Numbered from the stretch's first letter, positions 26,507 through 34,263 are shown. The stretch: DNA of 64,000 nucleotides from DAHUXN01 sp963729815 (GCA_963729815.1 CAVSPU010000002.1:682001-746000); one strand, 5' to 3'. The notes: generated from the letters alone by a model not told the origin. Numbers and translations: made by a program.

Positions 26507-26863
26507 ATGTACTCGCCCGCCGTTCTCGACCACTTCAAGAATCCCCGCAATGCGGGCGATCTTCCGAACGCGACCGCTGCGGTTGACGTTACGAATCCTG
26601 TCTGCGGCGACATTCTTCGCCTCGCCGTCTGCGTCGATGACGGCAAAATCTCCGCCGTCCGCTTCAAGGCCCAGGGCTGCGTCACGGCGGTCGCCTCGGC
26701 CTCGGCGCTCACGGAGCTTCTTGCCGGGAAATCGCTCAACGAAGCCTGGGGTGTCACCGCCGCGCAAATCTCCGAGTCGCTCGGCGGCCTGCCTCCCGCC
26801 ACATATCACGGCGCGCAGCTCGCCTCCGACGCCCTCGTCGCCCTCTTCGCCAAATTGTCTTAG
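26507..26863 (+). CDS. IscU/NifU-like Fe-S cluster scaffold protein
   Basis: 118 residues. MYSPAVLDHFKNPRNAGDL is the family start, so the ATG at 26507 is chosen over longer frames. Two of the three cluster ligands are present: Cys in NPVCGD and Cys in KAQGCVTAVASAS. The third, normally in an HCSxLAxDA context, is replaced by glycine in YHGAQLASDAL. The protein would therefore bind a cluster differently or serve as a partial scaffold or carrier. No iscS or suf genes are adjacent. The family is certain; function as a full scaffold is not. Confidence 0.85.
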   Translation: MYSPAVLDHFKNPRNAGDLPNATAAVDVTNPVCGDILRLAVCVDDGKISAVRFKAQGCVTAVASASALTELLAGKSLNEAWGVTAAQISESLGGLPPATYHGAQLASDALVALFAKLS

Positions 26864-26902
26864 GGAATTTGCGTCGCGCTCATCGCGCGGCCGCGATGCT
26901 TT

Positions 26903-27265
26903 TCAGGAAGCGAATCTGCGCTCGAGCAGCAGCGCTGCGCATACCACAATCACGACAATGGCCCACAGCGCTCCCGCGGGGATTCTCCAAGCGCCCGCTG
27001 TGTTCAGGGCAAACGCGAGCGCGATCAGCAGGAAAAACGGCGCGGTGATCATGCAGTGGAAGGTCCGATTGCGCGCGAAATTCGCGACGCAAGCGAGCCC
27101 CAGAGCCGCGAAGAGCACGGTTAGCTGGTAGTTTGGCATGTGCAAGAAGTAGATCGCCGCCAGGCCAGCCGCATAAAAAACGACGAACGCGCATCCCCAG
27201 AAGCACATCGCCTGCCACGATGAGCAGCAATAACCTCTCGCGGAGATGGCGCCGCTTTTAGTCAT
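26903..27265 (-). CDS. Small integral membrane protein, unknown
   Basis: 120 residues with four probable transmembrane segments (about 19-41, 47-63, 69-88 and 95-113), e.g. CAFVVFYAAGLAAIYFL and ALWAIVVIVVCAALLL. N-terminal cysteines (YCCSSWQAMCFWGC) are notable but show no known motif. No family was recognised. It lies convergent to the scaffold gene and 46 bp downstream of the CMD gene on the same strand. Confidence 0.55.
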   Translation of the reverse strand: MTKSGAISARGYCCSSWQAMCFWGCAFVVFYAAGLAAIYFLHMPNYQLTVLFAALGLACVANFARNRTFHCMITAPFFLLIALAFALNTAGAWRIPAGALWAIVVIVVCAALLLERRFAS

Positions 27266-27311
27266 AGTTTGTGGTCACGCAATCTTATAGCGATGCGGGC
27301 GGCAAAGTCAC

Positions 27312-27887
27312 TCAGTTCGCCGGGCGCTCTGGCAGCGGACAGAATTTCCCATGCGAAAATCCCGCAGCTTCGATGCCAAATGTCCGGTTGAACCGCGCAC
27401 GATAATTCTCCCACGCGATCGCCGCCGTCAGTTCCACTATTTGCCGTTCCGAAAAATCCCGCCGCAGCACAGCGAAGAGTTCGTCGCGGACGTTCGCCGG
27501 CGTTCGCGTCAGCGCCTCAGTCAGCCGCAGCACGTTTTTCTCCGTCTCCGTGAAATGTTCGCTCGACTCGAATCGCGTCAGGTCCTGAAGCTGCTCTTCC
27601 GTGATTGCATTGTTTTTTCTGCCGACGGCAGAATGGATGTCAATTCAAAACGGGCACCCGACCAGCATCGCCGTTTTCAGCATTGCCAGCCGTTTCAGCC
27701 GCGGCGGCGCCTCGCCCTTCGCCTCAGAGTAAGTGTTCATGCGTGTAAATTGCCGCAACAGCCTTGGATCGTGCGCGAGAATCTTCGTTCCATCCGAGAC
27801 CTGCCCCCGCCGCCGCTTCATGACCCAATAGATGAAGCGTGTGCTCCACGACGCGTTTTTTGCTTCCACTCCGTTCATCCGCGGCAT
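27312..27887 (-). CDS. CMD/AhpD-like protein with in-frame TGA; candidate selenoprotein
   Basis: 191 residues if the TGA at 27645-27647 is read as selenocysteine (position 81). Before it, residues 1-80 end KTAMLVGCPF; after it, the same frame continues IDIHSAVGRK and runs to a normal end (VELTAAIAWENYRARFN, FCPLPERPAN). The family motif here is normally GCPFCIDI, so the TGA sits exactly at the second redox cysteine, giving CPF-Sec (Cys78, Sec81, His85). A hairpin at 27617-27633 fits a bacterial SECIS. CMD/AhpD-type proteins reduce peroxides or act as decarboxylases. The other explanation is a nonsense mutation TGC/TGT to TGA with no further decay. selA/selB/selC are not in the window. Confidence 0.8.
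27617..27633 (-). promoter_or_regulatory. Candidate bacterial SECIS hairpin
   Basis: Read on the minus strand, TTCTGCC-GTC-GGCAGAA forms a perfect 7-bp stem with a 3-nt loop starting with G. The stem begins 11 nt, and the loop 18 nt, after the TGA at 27645-27647. Known bacterial SECIS elements place a small apical loop with a G in its first two positions about 16-37 nt after the UGA, so spacing and loop base both fit. The ATTG and CAAT flanks could extend the stem below an internal loop. Confidence 0.65.
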
Positions 27888-27948
27888 TCAATCACTCCTT
27901 GAATTTGAGCGTGCAGCTCGCCGGTAACCTCATTTGTCATTCCGTACC

Positions 27949-27967
27949 CGTTCGCCGCGCGCGAACG
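27949..27967. other. Short palindrome between CMD and mocA genes
   Basis: CGTTCGC/GCGAACG 7-bp inverted repeat with a 5-nt loop in the 149-bp gap. The flanking 'GTCATTCCG...GAGGAATCTGC' looks like a decayed intergenic repeat. No T-run follows. Confidence 0.4.
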
Positions 27968-28036
27968 GCGTGAGGAATCTGCTTTTGCGATGACCGAGCC
28001 AAGACTTTCCATCGGTGCCGCGCAAAACGCATCGCG

Positions 28037-28657
28037 CTATTTTAAATTCGTGATCCGTCGCAGCGATTCCGGGTCGTTCAAATTCAGCAGCACGCCTTCT
28101 TCATCGACGGGAACTTCAATCACCTCGCCCGCATGCGCGCGCACGACAGACCGAGCGCCAACATTTTCAGGCGCGGCCAGAAGCTCGGCGTACAAAGAAG
28201 AATGAAAAATCACGGGATGCCCGCGCCGGCCTTGAAACGTGGGGATCACGATACGGTTTTTCACGCCATCAAAAGCTGCTATCGTCTGCGCGACGAGCTT
28301 CGACGAAATCAACGGGTGATCCACTAGGCAAACCAGAATTCCTTCCGTCTCGCCTTCCGGCAAACTTCGAATCGCCGCCTGTAATGACGAAAGCTGTCCT
28401 CGCTGCCAATCTTCATTCACCACGAGTTCGTCAGCATCCAATTTTGCCCGCGCCTGAATTTCTTGCGCGTGCGCGCCCACGACCACGCGCAGCAAACTGA
28501 CGCGCGGATGCCGCGTCACTTCAACCAAATGCTCGAGAAAAGTTTTCGCACTCTTTTTATTTTCGGCGTGAGGGAAATCCTCAGGGAAGGGAAGCAGCGC
28601 CTTGGGCTGGCCCATGCGCCGCGATTCGCCCGCCGAAAGTATCACAACAGCAATCAT
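28037..28657 (-). CDS. mocA: MobA-like nucleotidyltransferase (molybdenum cofactor cytidylyltransferase type)
   Basis: 206 residues. The N-terminal nucleotide-binding signature is LSAGESRRMGQPKALLPF, followed by the family's VVVGAHAQEI, NEDWQRGQLSSLQAAI, CLVDHPLI and RGHPVIF segments. MocA transfers CMP to molybdopterin for the xanthine-dehydrogenase family; pairing with the XdhC gene just upstream on the same strand supports that over MobA. No molybdo-hydroxylase gene is in the window. A tandem 65-bp duplication covers its start codon (see 28633-28762). Confidence 0.88.
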   Translation of the reverse strand: MIAVVILSAGESRRMGQPKALLPFPEDFPHAENKKSAKTFLEHLVEVTRHPRVSLLRVVVGAHAQEIQARAKLDADELVVNEDWQRGQLSSLQAAIRSLPEGETEGILVCLVDHPLISSKLVAQTIAAFDGVKNRIVIPTFQGRRGHPVIFHSSLYAELLAAPENVGARSVVRAHAGEVIEVPVDEEGVLLNLNDPESLRRITNLK

Positions 28658-28762
28658 GTCTGTGCGGCACTAGGTCCTGAGCGGATTTTGCGAAGGGCCG
28701 AAAGTATCACAGCAGCAATCATGTCTATGCGGCGCTAGGTCCTGAACGCGTTTGGTGAAGGG
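28633..28762. repeat. 65-bp tandem duplication over the mocA start
   Basis: Two copies with 65-bp period: 28633-28697 and 28698-28762, about 85% identical, with a degenerate third start after 28763. The left copy contains the first nine codons of mocA (MIAVVILSA). The right copy encodes on the minus strand a near-identical MIAAVILSA that runs on for 22 codons and stops in a TGA overlapping the mocA ATG (ATGA). The duplication thus created a short upstream reading frame coupled to mocA. Confidence 0.75.
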
Positions 28763-28794
28763 CCGCAAGAATGATCACCGCGAGCATCGCTCGC

Positions 28795-29622
28795 TCACTC
28801 GTGCTTCAGCGCCGGCACTTCATCCAAACGCACAGCCTTGTGCGTGACTCCCGGCTGCGCGTTTCTGCGGATCGCGATCAACTCCGCCGTCACGCTCACG
28901 GCGATTTCTTCCGGAGTCAGCGCGCCAATTTCCAATCCCACTGGCGCGTGCACGCGCGCGAATTTCTCCACCGCGATGCCTTGCTTTTCAAGCGCCTTAT
29001 ACACCGAAATCACTTTGCGCTTGCTGCCAATCATTCCGACGTAGCGCACCTCCGTGCCCACGGCCCATTCGAGCACGCGCATGTCGTCCTTGTGTCCGCG
29101 CGTGATAATCACGATGTACGACGACGCATTCGGCTTCAATTTTTCAAATGCCTCTTCGTACGTCGTCAGCACCGCCTCGGCCATCGGAAACCGTTCCATG
29201 TTCGCGAAGCTCGCGCGATCATCGATCACCGCGATTCCAAATCCCGCGAGATGCGCCACGCGCGCGAGCGCCGTCGACACGTGCCCGCCGCCGAACAAAA
29301 ACAATTTCGGCTGCGGCAGAATCGGCTCGACGAAAATCTCCAGCGTTCCGCCGCAAATCAGCCCCGAATCGTACGCCGCTTCATTGTTCAAATTGAACGT
29401 CATCTTCCGAGGCATTTCCTGCTGAATCACTTCCTTCGCCGCGGCCCACACTTCCGCTTCCACGCATCCGCCGCCCACCGTGCCCGCGATCGAGCCGTCG
29501 TCGCGCACCAGCATCCGCGAGCTTTCGTAGCTCGGGATCGAGCCGTTCGTGTGCACGATCGTCGCCAGCGCCCCGCGCCGCCCGTCGCGCCTCATCCGCA
29601 CAATTTCTTCGAACAGATCCAT
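28795..29622 (-). CDS. xdhC: XdhC/CoxI family molybdoenzyme maturation protein
   Basis: 275 residues. The N-terminal XdhC domain has ALATIVHTNGSIPSYESSRM and the signature GTVGGGCVEAEVW; the C-terminal Rossmann-like domain has LFLFGGGHVSTALARVAHLAG, VIIITRGHKDD-type sequence and YVGMIGSKRK. XdhC-type proteins bind molybdenum cofactor, help its sulfuration and insert it in xanthine-dehydrogenase-like enzymes. The mocA gene follows on the same strand 137 bp away. Target hydroxylase genes are not visible here. Confidence 0.9.
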   Translation of the reverse strand: MDLFEEIVRMRRDGRRGALATIVHTNGSIPSYESSRMLVRDDGSIAGTVGGGCVEAEVWAAAKEVIQQEMPRKMTFNLNNEAAYDSGLICGGTLEIFVEPILPQPKLFLFGGGHVSTALARVAHLAGFGIAVIDDRASFANMERFPMAEAVLTTYEEAFEKLKPNASSYIVIITRGHKDDMRVLEWAVGTEVRYVGMIGSKRKVISVYKALEKQGIAVEKFARVHAPVGLEIGALTPEEIAVSVTAELIAIRRNAQPGVTHKAVRLDEVPALKHE

Positions 29623-29745
29623 ATTCTTTCCGGTGCTTTCAGGTTACGGCTCGCGCCCGCCCCTGTCAATCGCCGCGGCGCCAATTCGCTCGCCTCGGGG
29701 CGAGTGTCCGAAATCGCAAAGTTTTTCAAAAAACCGAAAGAATCA

Positions 29746-29956
29746 GCGATTAGAAACGGCCTCCCGTTGTTTGTTTTCTATCAGTTGCATCGAGTTCTAA
29801 TTCTTCATAGATAAGCGATTAGAATCCTCCCAAGCGCATAAAAAGCGAAAAGCCGCGTTTCCGCGGCTTGCGTTTCTCCTATTCGATTTTGTCACTGCAC
29901 GGCTGGAATTCCCAACCGAAACTACTGTGTACCATAGAGTTATCAGAAAGTCAAGG
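29746..29956 (+). repeat. Left inverted repeat of islet
   Basis: About 210 bp that match the reverse complement of 32375-32582 with gaps. The best part (29834-29868, covering AGCGCATAAAAAGCGAAAAG and a CCGCG hairpin) is identical, and weaker similarity runs on both sides to CGATTAG outside and GTCAAGG inside. The internal hairpin AAGCCGCG-TTTC-CGCGGCTT could act as a terminator. It faces inward on the OLD-like gene. Confidence 0.7.
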
Positions 29957-30305
29957 AAAAAGGAAGGCCGGGCAAAGAGAGGGCTCGATCATTTTTAGAC
30001 ATGCCGTGAGGAACGGAGCGAGGAAGGGGCCGAAAATGTCGAGCGGCCTGCGCGTTGGCGATTGCCGGTTCCATTGTTGGCCTGTTGATCCTCCTTAGAA
30101 ACACTAAAGCCGCCCGGAAAGCGGCGGCTCGTCGCAGCCTAAAATCTTCAGGCCGCTCATAAATGTGTACCACGTAATAATTGTTTTATTCAAGGAAAAG
30201 TAACGATGAGGTTGAAGCGACTGCGGCAACTTGCGAGACTGTGGGCGGCATGCCAACCGATCACAAACCTGCCAGTGTGCTAGACTACGCAGGCACGTCC
30301 AAATC

Positions 30306-32075
30306 ATGTTATCCGAGATGGTGGTCGAAAACTTTAAATGCTTTCGTCGCCACATAATTCCATTTCGTCCGCTCACGATTGTTGTTGGTCGAAACAACGC
30401 AGGGAAGTCCACGATAGTAGAAGCTCTAAGGTTAATATCGCTGGTCACCAACAGACTCGAGAACCTGCCAGTTCGTGACGTTCCTGGGTGGCTTGACATC
30501 CCGAAGGTGAATAGAGGTGTTGCCCCCTCCCTTGAGAATCAGGATATAAACTTTTCCAGCGTCTTCCACAGGTACGCCGATCCCCCGGCCAAAATCACCG
30601 CTCGTTTTCATTCTGGGGTTACGATCACAATCTATATTGGAGGCGAGAATCGACTGCACGCCGTTGTAAAGGATTCGAGACGAGGAGTGGTGATTTCCAA
30701 GGGTCAAGCCAGGAAGCTAGGTGTGCCCCCCATCGGCATCCTTCCCCAAATTTTGCCTGTCTCCCCGAGCGAGAAAGTACTTATGCCCGATTATGTCCGC
30801 AAGGCGATGTCGTCCACACTAGCCTCGCATCATTTTCGAAACCAGCTGAACCTGCTTTACGATGACGCATTTGATCAATTTAGGGAAATCTCCGAGGCAA
30901 CGTGGCCAGGACTTGCCATTCAAGAGCTTAGGGGGCACGGAAGGCGACCTGGAACGGATCTGGAACTCATGGTCCGCAATGATGACTTCGTCGCGGAGGT
31001 CAGCTGGATGGGGCACGGCCTCCAAATGTGGTTGCAAACCATGTGGTTCCTAGCACGTTGTAGGAACTGCGAAACGGTAATCCTCGACGAACCCGACGTA
31101 TACATGCATGCGGACCTGCAACGAAAGCTGATTCGTTTTTTGAGGGGACGCCATCCTCAAGTTATCGTTGCAACGCACTCTATCGAAATGATGTCCGAAG
31201 TTGACCCAGAGAGCATTCTGGTAGTGGATAGAGAGAAGCGGCAAGCGCAATTCACCACGGACACTCCTGCGGTACAGCAAGTAGTAGATCAGATTGGCGG
31301 AGTCCAGAATCTTCAACTGGCGCGGTTGTGGGGTTCGAAACGCTGTCTCTTCGTTGAGGGCAAGGATGTCGGCATATTGAAACAACTCCAGAATAGACTA
31401 TTCCCCAATAGTGATGACCCGATCGATGCGATACCAAGTCTCCCTGTGGGGGGATGGGGAGGTTGGAATTATGCAGTAGGCTCCTCGATGCTTCTTAGCA
31501 AAGCGATAGGCCATGACATCAGATCATATTGCATCTTCGATTCCGACTTCCATACCCCCGCTCAGATTGCAGCCCGCAAGAGGGAAGCGATTGAAAAAGG
31601 TCTAAATGTTCATATTTGGGAGAAGAAGGAATTGGAGAATTATTTCCTTGTGCCCGCCGCTATCTTGAGGACGATTGCTGGTAGGGCTAGAGAGAATGAA
31701 CCGAACATAAGCGTGGAACTCATTGAGCAGAAGCTATTCGAATTTGCGGGCGAACTGCGTGACTCCGTAATGGATTCCCTTGCGGCTGAATATTTGGCCG
31801 AGAACCGGGCAGGAGGGGCAACTCAAGCGAACCGACTCGCGAGAGAACGCATGTCACCCAATTGGGATACCCCACAAGGACGACTGGCTCTCGTTTCGGG
31901 AAAAGACGTTTTCGCAAAGCTGTCGGGATGGATGCAAGAGAATTACGGAGTCGCCATAAGCGTTCCGCGAATCGCTCGCCAAATGCGACCGCCTGAAGTC
32001 TCGAATGAACTCTCGGAAGTTCTAACCGCTATCGAAATGAACGAGCCCTTTCAGAATGCGGATATCGCCGAGTAG
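30306..32075 (+). CDS. OLD-like AAA ATPase with TOPRIM nuclease domain (candidate defence gene)
   Basis: 589 residues from the ATG at 30306 (a second ATG lies four codons later). The ATPase part shows Walker A GRNNAGKST at 28-36, an ABC-like SWMGHGLQM near 235-243, Walker B VILDEPD near 258-264 and the following ATHSIEMM histidine switch. The C-terminal half fits a TOPRIM domain: FVEGKD (about 349-354, catalytic Glu) and FDSDF (about 411-415), then ELENYFLVP. This is the layout of OLD-family nucleases, many of which act in phage defence alone or with a partner. No helicase or other partner gene is adjacent. Composition and flanking repeats suggest horizontal acquisition. Confidence 0.82.
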   Translation: MLSEMVVENFKCFRRHIIPFRPLTIVVGRNNAGKSTIVEALRLISLVTNRLENLPVRDVPGWLDIPKVNRGVAPSLENQDINFSSVFHRYADPPAKITARFHSGVTITIYIGGENRLHAVVKDSRRGVVISKGQARKLGVPPIGILPQILPVSPSEKVLMPDYVRKAMSSTLASHHFRNQLNLLYDDAFDQFREISEATWPGLAIQELRGHGRRPGTDLELMVRNDDFVAEVSWMGHGLQMWLQTMWFLARCRNCETVILDEPDVYMHADLQRKLIRFLRGRHPQVIVATHSIEMMSEVDPESILVVDREKRQAQFTTDTPAVQQVVDQIGGVQNLQLARLWGSKRCLFVEGKDVGILKQLQNRLFPNSDDPIDAIPSLPVGGWGGWNYAVGSSMLLSKAIGHDIRSYCIFDSDFHTPAQIAARKREAIEKGLNVHIWEKKELENYFLVPAAILRTIAGRARENEPNISVELIEQKLFEFAGELRDSVMDSLAAEYLAENRAGGATQANRLARERMSPNWDTPQGRLALVSGKDVFAKLSGWMQENYGVAISVPRIARQMRPPEVSNELSEVLTAIEMNEPFQNADIAE

Positions 32076-32156
32076 ACCAATATGGTGGATTAGCTGGCGT
32101 GACCCTTGGGGGCGGCGAAAGTGGAAAGTGGGCGGGCCTCCCACCCCACCAAGACT

Positions 32157-32250
32157 CGCCGCTACAAAGGCAGAATCCCCACCCTTTGCTGCGCGACGCG
32201 TGGCGTCGCACAAGACGCAAAGGATGGGGCACCCACAAGAGCGGAAAGGC
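32157..32250 (+). repeat. Dispersed repeat module (forward copy)
   Basis: Contains CTACAAAGGC, CCCCACCCTTTG, a variable hairpin core (GCGACGCGTGGCGTCGC) and CGCAAAGGATGGGGCACCC. The same order with another core occurs in reverse orientation at 42671-42774. It lies just inside the right end of the OLD islet. It is non-coding. Confidence 0.6.
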
Positions 32251-32374
32251 GGCGCGACTCGGAGAGTCGCGACGGGCGGGGCCCTTCCTGCGTCCCTTCC
32301 TTCGTCAGGGCAAGCAGGGTAAACAGGCAGCGCCTCGCCACGGCGAGCAAGCCCTACGAAGACAAAGGCGGATG

Positions 32375-32582
32375 CCTTGACTTTTAGTTAACCCTATGGT
32401 ACATAGTATCTTCGGCTGGATACTCCGGCCGGACCGAAAAAGGATGGAAGAAAGGGCAGCCGAGCCGCGGAAACGCGGCTTTTCGCTTTTTATGCGCTTT
32501 GCCGATTCTAATCGAGTTTCTATGGGAAATTAGAACATGACGCAACGCACACAAAACAAAGAATCGGAGGCATTCCTAATCG
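32375..32582 (-). repeat. Right inverted repeat of islet
   Basis: Reverse-complement partner of 29746-29956. Matching landmarks include CCTTGAC, CTATGGTACATAGTATCTTCGG, the AGCCGCGG hairpin, TTTTCGCTTTTTATGCGCTT and two TTCTAATCG/CCTAATCG boxes spaced about 75 bp. The last 80 bp (32505-32590) also match 44954-45035. Confidence 0.7.
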
Positions 32583-32635
32583 AGTTTTTCGCGTCATTTT
32601 TATCGATCCCGTCCGTTTCCGGACATCGACTTTGT

Positions 32636-32892
32636 GCGGCGGGCAGGCGGCAGGCAGGGTCGCCCCTACAAGAACAAGAAGCAGATCCCTCACCGCTATC
32701 CCGCAAAGGCAGCGGGCTAGGTTCGGGATGACAACGAAAAGCAAAGCGGCGGGCAGGCGGCAGGCAGGGTCGCCCCTACAAGAACAAGAAGCAGATCCCT
32801 CACCGCTATCCCGCAAAGGCAGCGGGCTAGGTTCGGGATGACAACGAAAAGCAAAGCGGCGGGCAGGCGGCAGGCAGGGTCGCCCCTACGAG
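32636..32892 (+). repeat. 110-bp tandem repeat, about 2.3 copies
   Basis: Units begin at 32636, 32746 and 32856, each with GCGGCGGGCAGGCGGCAGGC and GGTCGCCCCTACAAG; the first two are full length and essentially identical. Short open frames across it are an artefact of the repeat. The region 32583-33055 holds no other supported feature except the promoter/leader of the MDR gene. Confidence 0.8.
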
Positions 32893-33055
32893 TACGTCGC
32901 CTGCGGCAAAGCGGTCTCTGTGGCGTTCATGCGCTTCCATTCCGGTTCAACTCCGGTTCAACTCCACTTCGATTCCACTTCTCGCGCATCTGTAGCAGAA
33001 TAAGGTTTCGCGACGCAGGCACGAGCACACGGACGCACGAGCACACGGAGGCTCC

Positions 33056-34084
33056 ATGAAAGCAGTGATCTTCACGCAGCACGGCGGCCCGGAAGTTCTC
33101 ACCTACACCGACGCGCCCGAGCCGAAGCCGCGCGCCGACGAAGTTCTCGTGCGCGTGCGCGCCTGCGCACTCAATCATCTCGATCTTTTCATCCGCCAGG
33201 GTATTCCCGGCATTCAAATTCCGATGCCGCATATTAACGGCAGCGACATCTCGGGCGAAATCGCCGCCGTCGGTGAACTTGCCGGCGACGTCAAAATCGG
33301 CGATCGCGTTCTCCTCGCGCCGGGCATTTCCTGCGGACGCTGCGCCGCGTGCCTCGCCGGCAACGACAATCTCTGCCGCAAATACACGCTGCTCGGCTAT
33401 CTGGTCAACGGCGGCTACGCGGAATACGTCGTCGCGCCCGCGCGCAACGCGCTTCCCATTCCCGCCGGGCTTTCGTTTGAAGAAGCCGCCGCGATTCCTC
33501 TCGTTTTTCTCACCGCTTGGCACATGCTCGTCACGCGCGCGCGCCTTCAGCCCGGCGAAGACGTTCTCATCCTCGGCGGAGGCAGCGGCGTGGGCAGCGC
33601 CGGAATTCAAATCGCGAGAGTTCTGGGCGCGCGCGTCATCGCCACGGTTGGCGACGAAGAAAAAGCCGCCGCGACGAAAGCGCTCGGCGCCGATCACGTC
33701 ATCGTGCACACGCGCGAGAATTTCCAGGCCAAGGTGAAGGAAATCACGGCGAAGCACGGCGTCGACGTGGTCTTCGAGCACGTCGGCACGGCCACCTGGC
33801 CGCAAAGCGTCGCGTGCCTCGCCCTGAATGGACGGCTCGTCACTTGCGGCGCCACGACCGGCTACGACGCGAAAATCGATCTGCGCTTCCTCTTCAGCAG
33901 GCATTTGTCGATTCTCGGTTCGTACATGGGAAGCAAAGCCGAACTTTTTCCTGTGCTCGAACTTTTCTCGCGCAAGCAGCTTCGCCCCGTCATCGACAAA
34001 GTTTTCCCACTCGCCGAAGCTGCCGAAGCCCATCGCCGCCTCGAATCGCGCGAGCAATTCGGCAAAATCGTGCTGAAAGTGTGA
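33056..34084 (+). CDS. Zinc-type MDR alcohol dehydrogenase/quinone oxidoreductase
   Basis: 342 residues. A GroES-like N-terminal domain is followed by a nucleotide-binding domain with GGGSGVGSAG (about 174-183). The structural zinc lobe is present (Cys93, Cys96, Cys99, Cys107). The catalytic zinc site looks absent: the usual Cys-His and GHE motifs read ALNHLDL and INGSDISG. It therefore groups with zinc-lobe-containing quinone-oxidoreductase-like reductases rather than true alcohol dehydrogenases. NAD(P)H dependence is expected; the substrate is unknown. GGAGG lies 5 nt upstream of the ATG. Confidence 0.88.
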   Translation: MKAVIFTQHGGPEVLTYTDAPEPKPRADEVLVRVRACALNHLDLFIRQGIPGIQIPMPHINGSDISGEIAAVGELAGDVKIGDRVLLAPGISCGRCAACLAGNDNLCRKYTLLGYLVNGGYAEYVVAPARNALPIPAGLSFEEAAAIPLVFLTAWHMLVTRARLQPGEDVLILGGGSGVGSAGIQIARVLGARVIATVGDEEKAAATKALGADHVIVHTRENFQAKVKEITAKHGVDVVFEHVGTATWPQSVACLALNGRLVTCGATTGYDAKIDLRFLFSRHLSILGSYMGSKAELFPVLELFSRKQLRPVIDKVFPLAEAAEAHRRLESREQFGKIVLKV

Positions 34085-34228
34085 TTCTTGCGGCTTGCCG
34101 CGCCACCCGGCTGGTCTATCGCCCGCAGCCAGCGTAGTCAATGCAATATATTGCATTTGTTGTTCACAGCGCTGCGCAACGCAACCGACTGCCGTCCTGC
34201 GGCCCAGGCTAAGTCCTTTGCGGATAAT

Positions 34229-34263
34229 GCCGACGGAAGGTCGGCGTTTGGCCCTCGGCTTGC
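34229..34263 (+). promoter_or_regulatory. Candidate sigma-54 promoter upstream of PEP-CTERM genes
   Basis: TTGGCCCTCGGCTTGC at 34248-34263 has GG and GC separated by 10 nt, the -24/-12 spacing of sigma-54 promoters, with matching TTGGC and TTGC boxes. A perfect GCCGAC/GTCGGC inverted repeat (34229-34245) sits just upstream. In other bacteria some PEP-CTERM/exopolysaccharide genes are controlled by a sigma-54 activator (PrsR). This is one motif match in a 296-bp gap, so treat as tentative. Confidence 0.4.

Larger units (their letters stand above)
29746..32582. mobile_element. Inverted-repeat-flanked islet carrying an OLD-like gene (non-autonomous)
   Basis: A 2.8-kb segment bounded by long imperfect inverted repeats and holding one intact gene (30306-32075) whose base composition is lower in GC than its neighbours and richer in AGG/ATA-type codons. 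No transposase or integrase is present. I could not see a convincing target duplication. A third, partial copy of the repeat at 44954-45035 shows that the repeat is dispersed. It could be two inverted copies of a MITE-like repeat that captured a gene, or a decayed transposon. Confidence 0.55.

Noticed and set aside
32636..32892. CRISPR-like array
   Set aside because: Units are 110 bp with no alternation of short repeats and unique spacers, and there are no cas genes.
30306..33055. Two-gene Gabija or similar defence system
   Set aside because: No helicase or second effector gene lies on either side of the OLD-like gene; downstream sequence is repeat debris.
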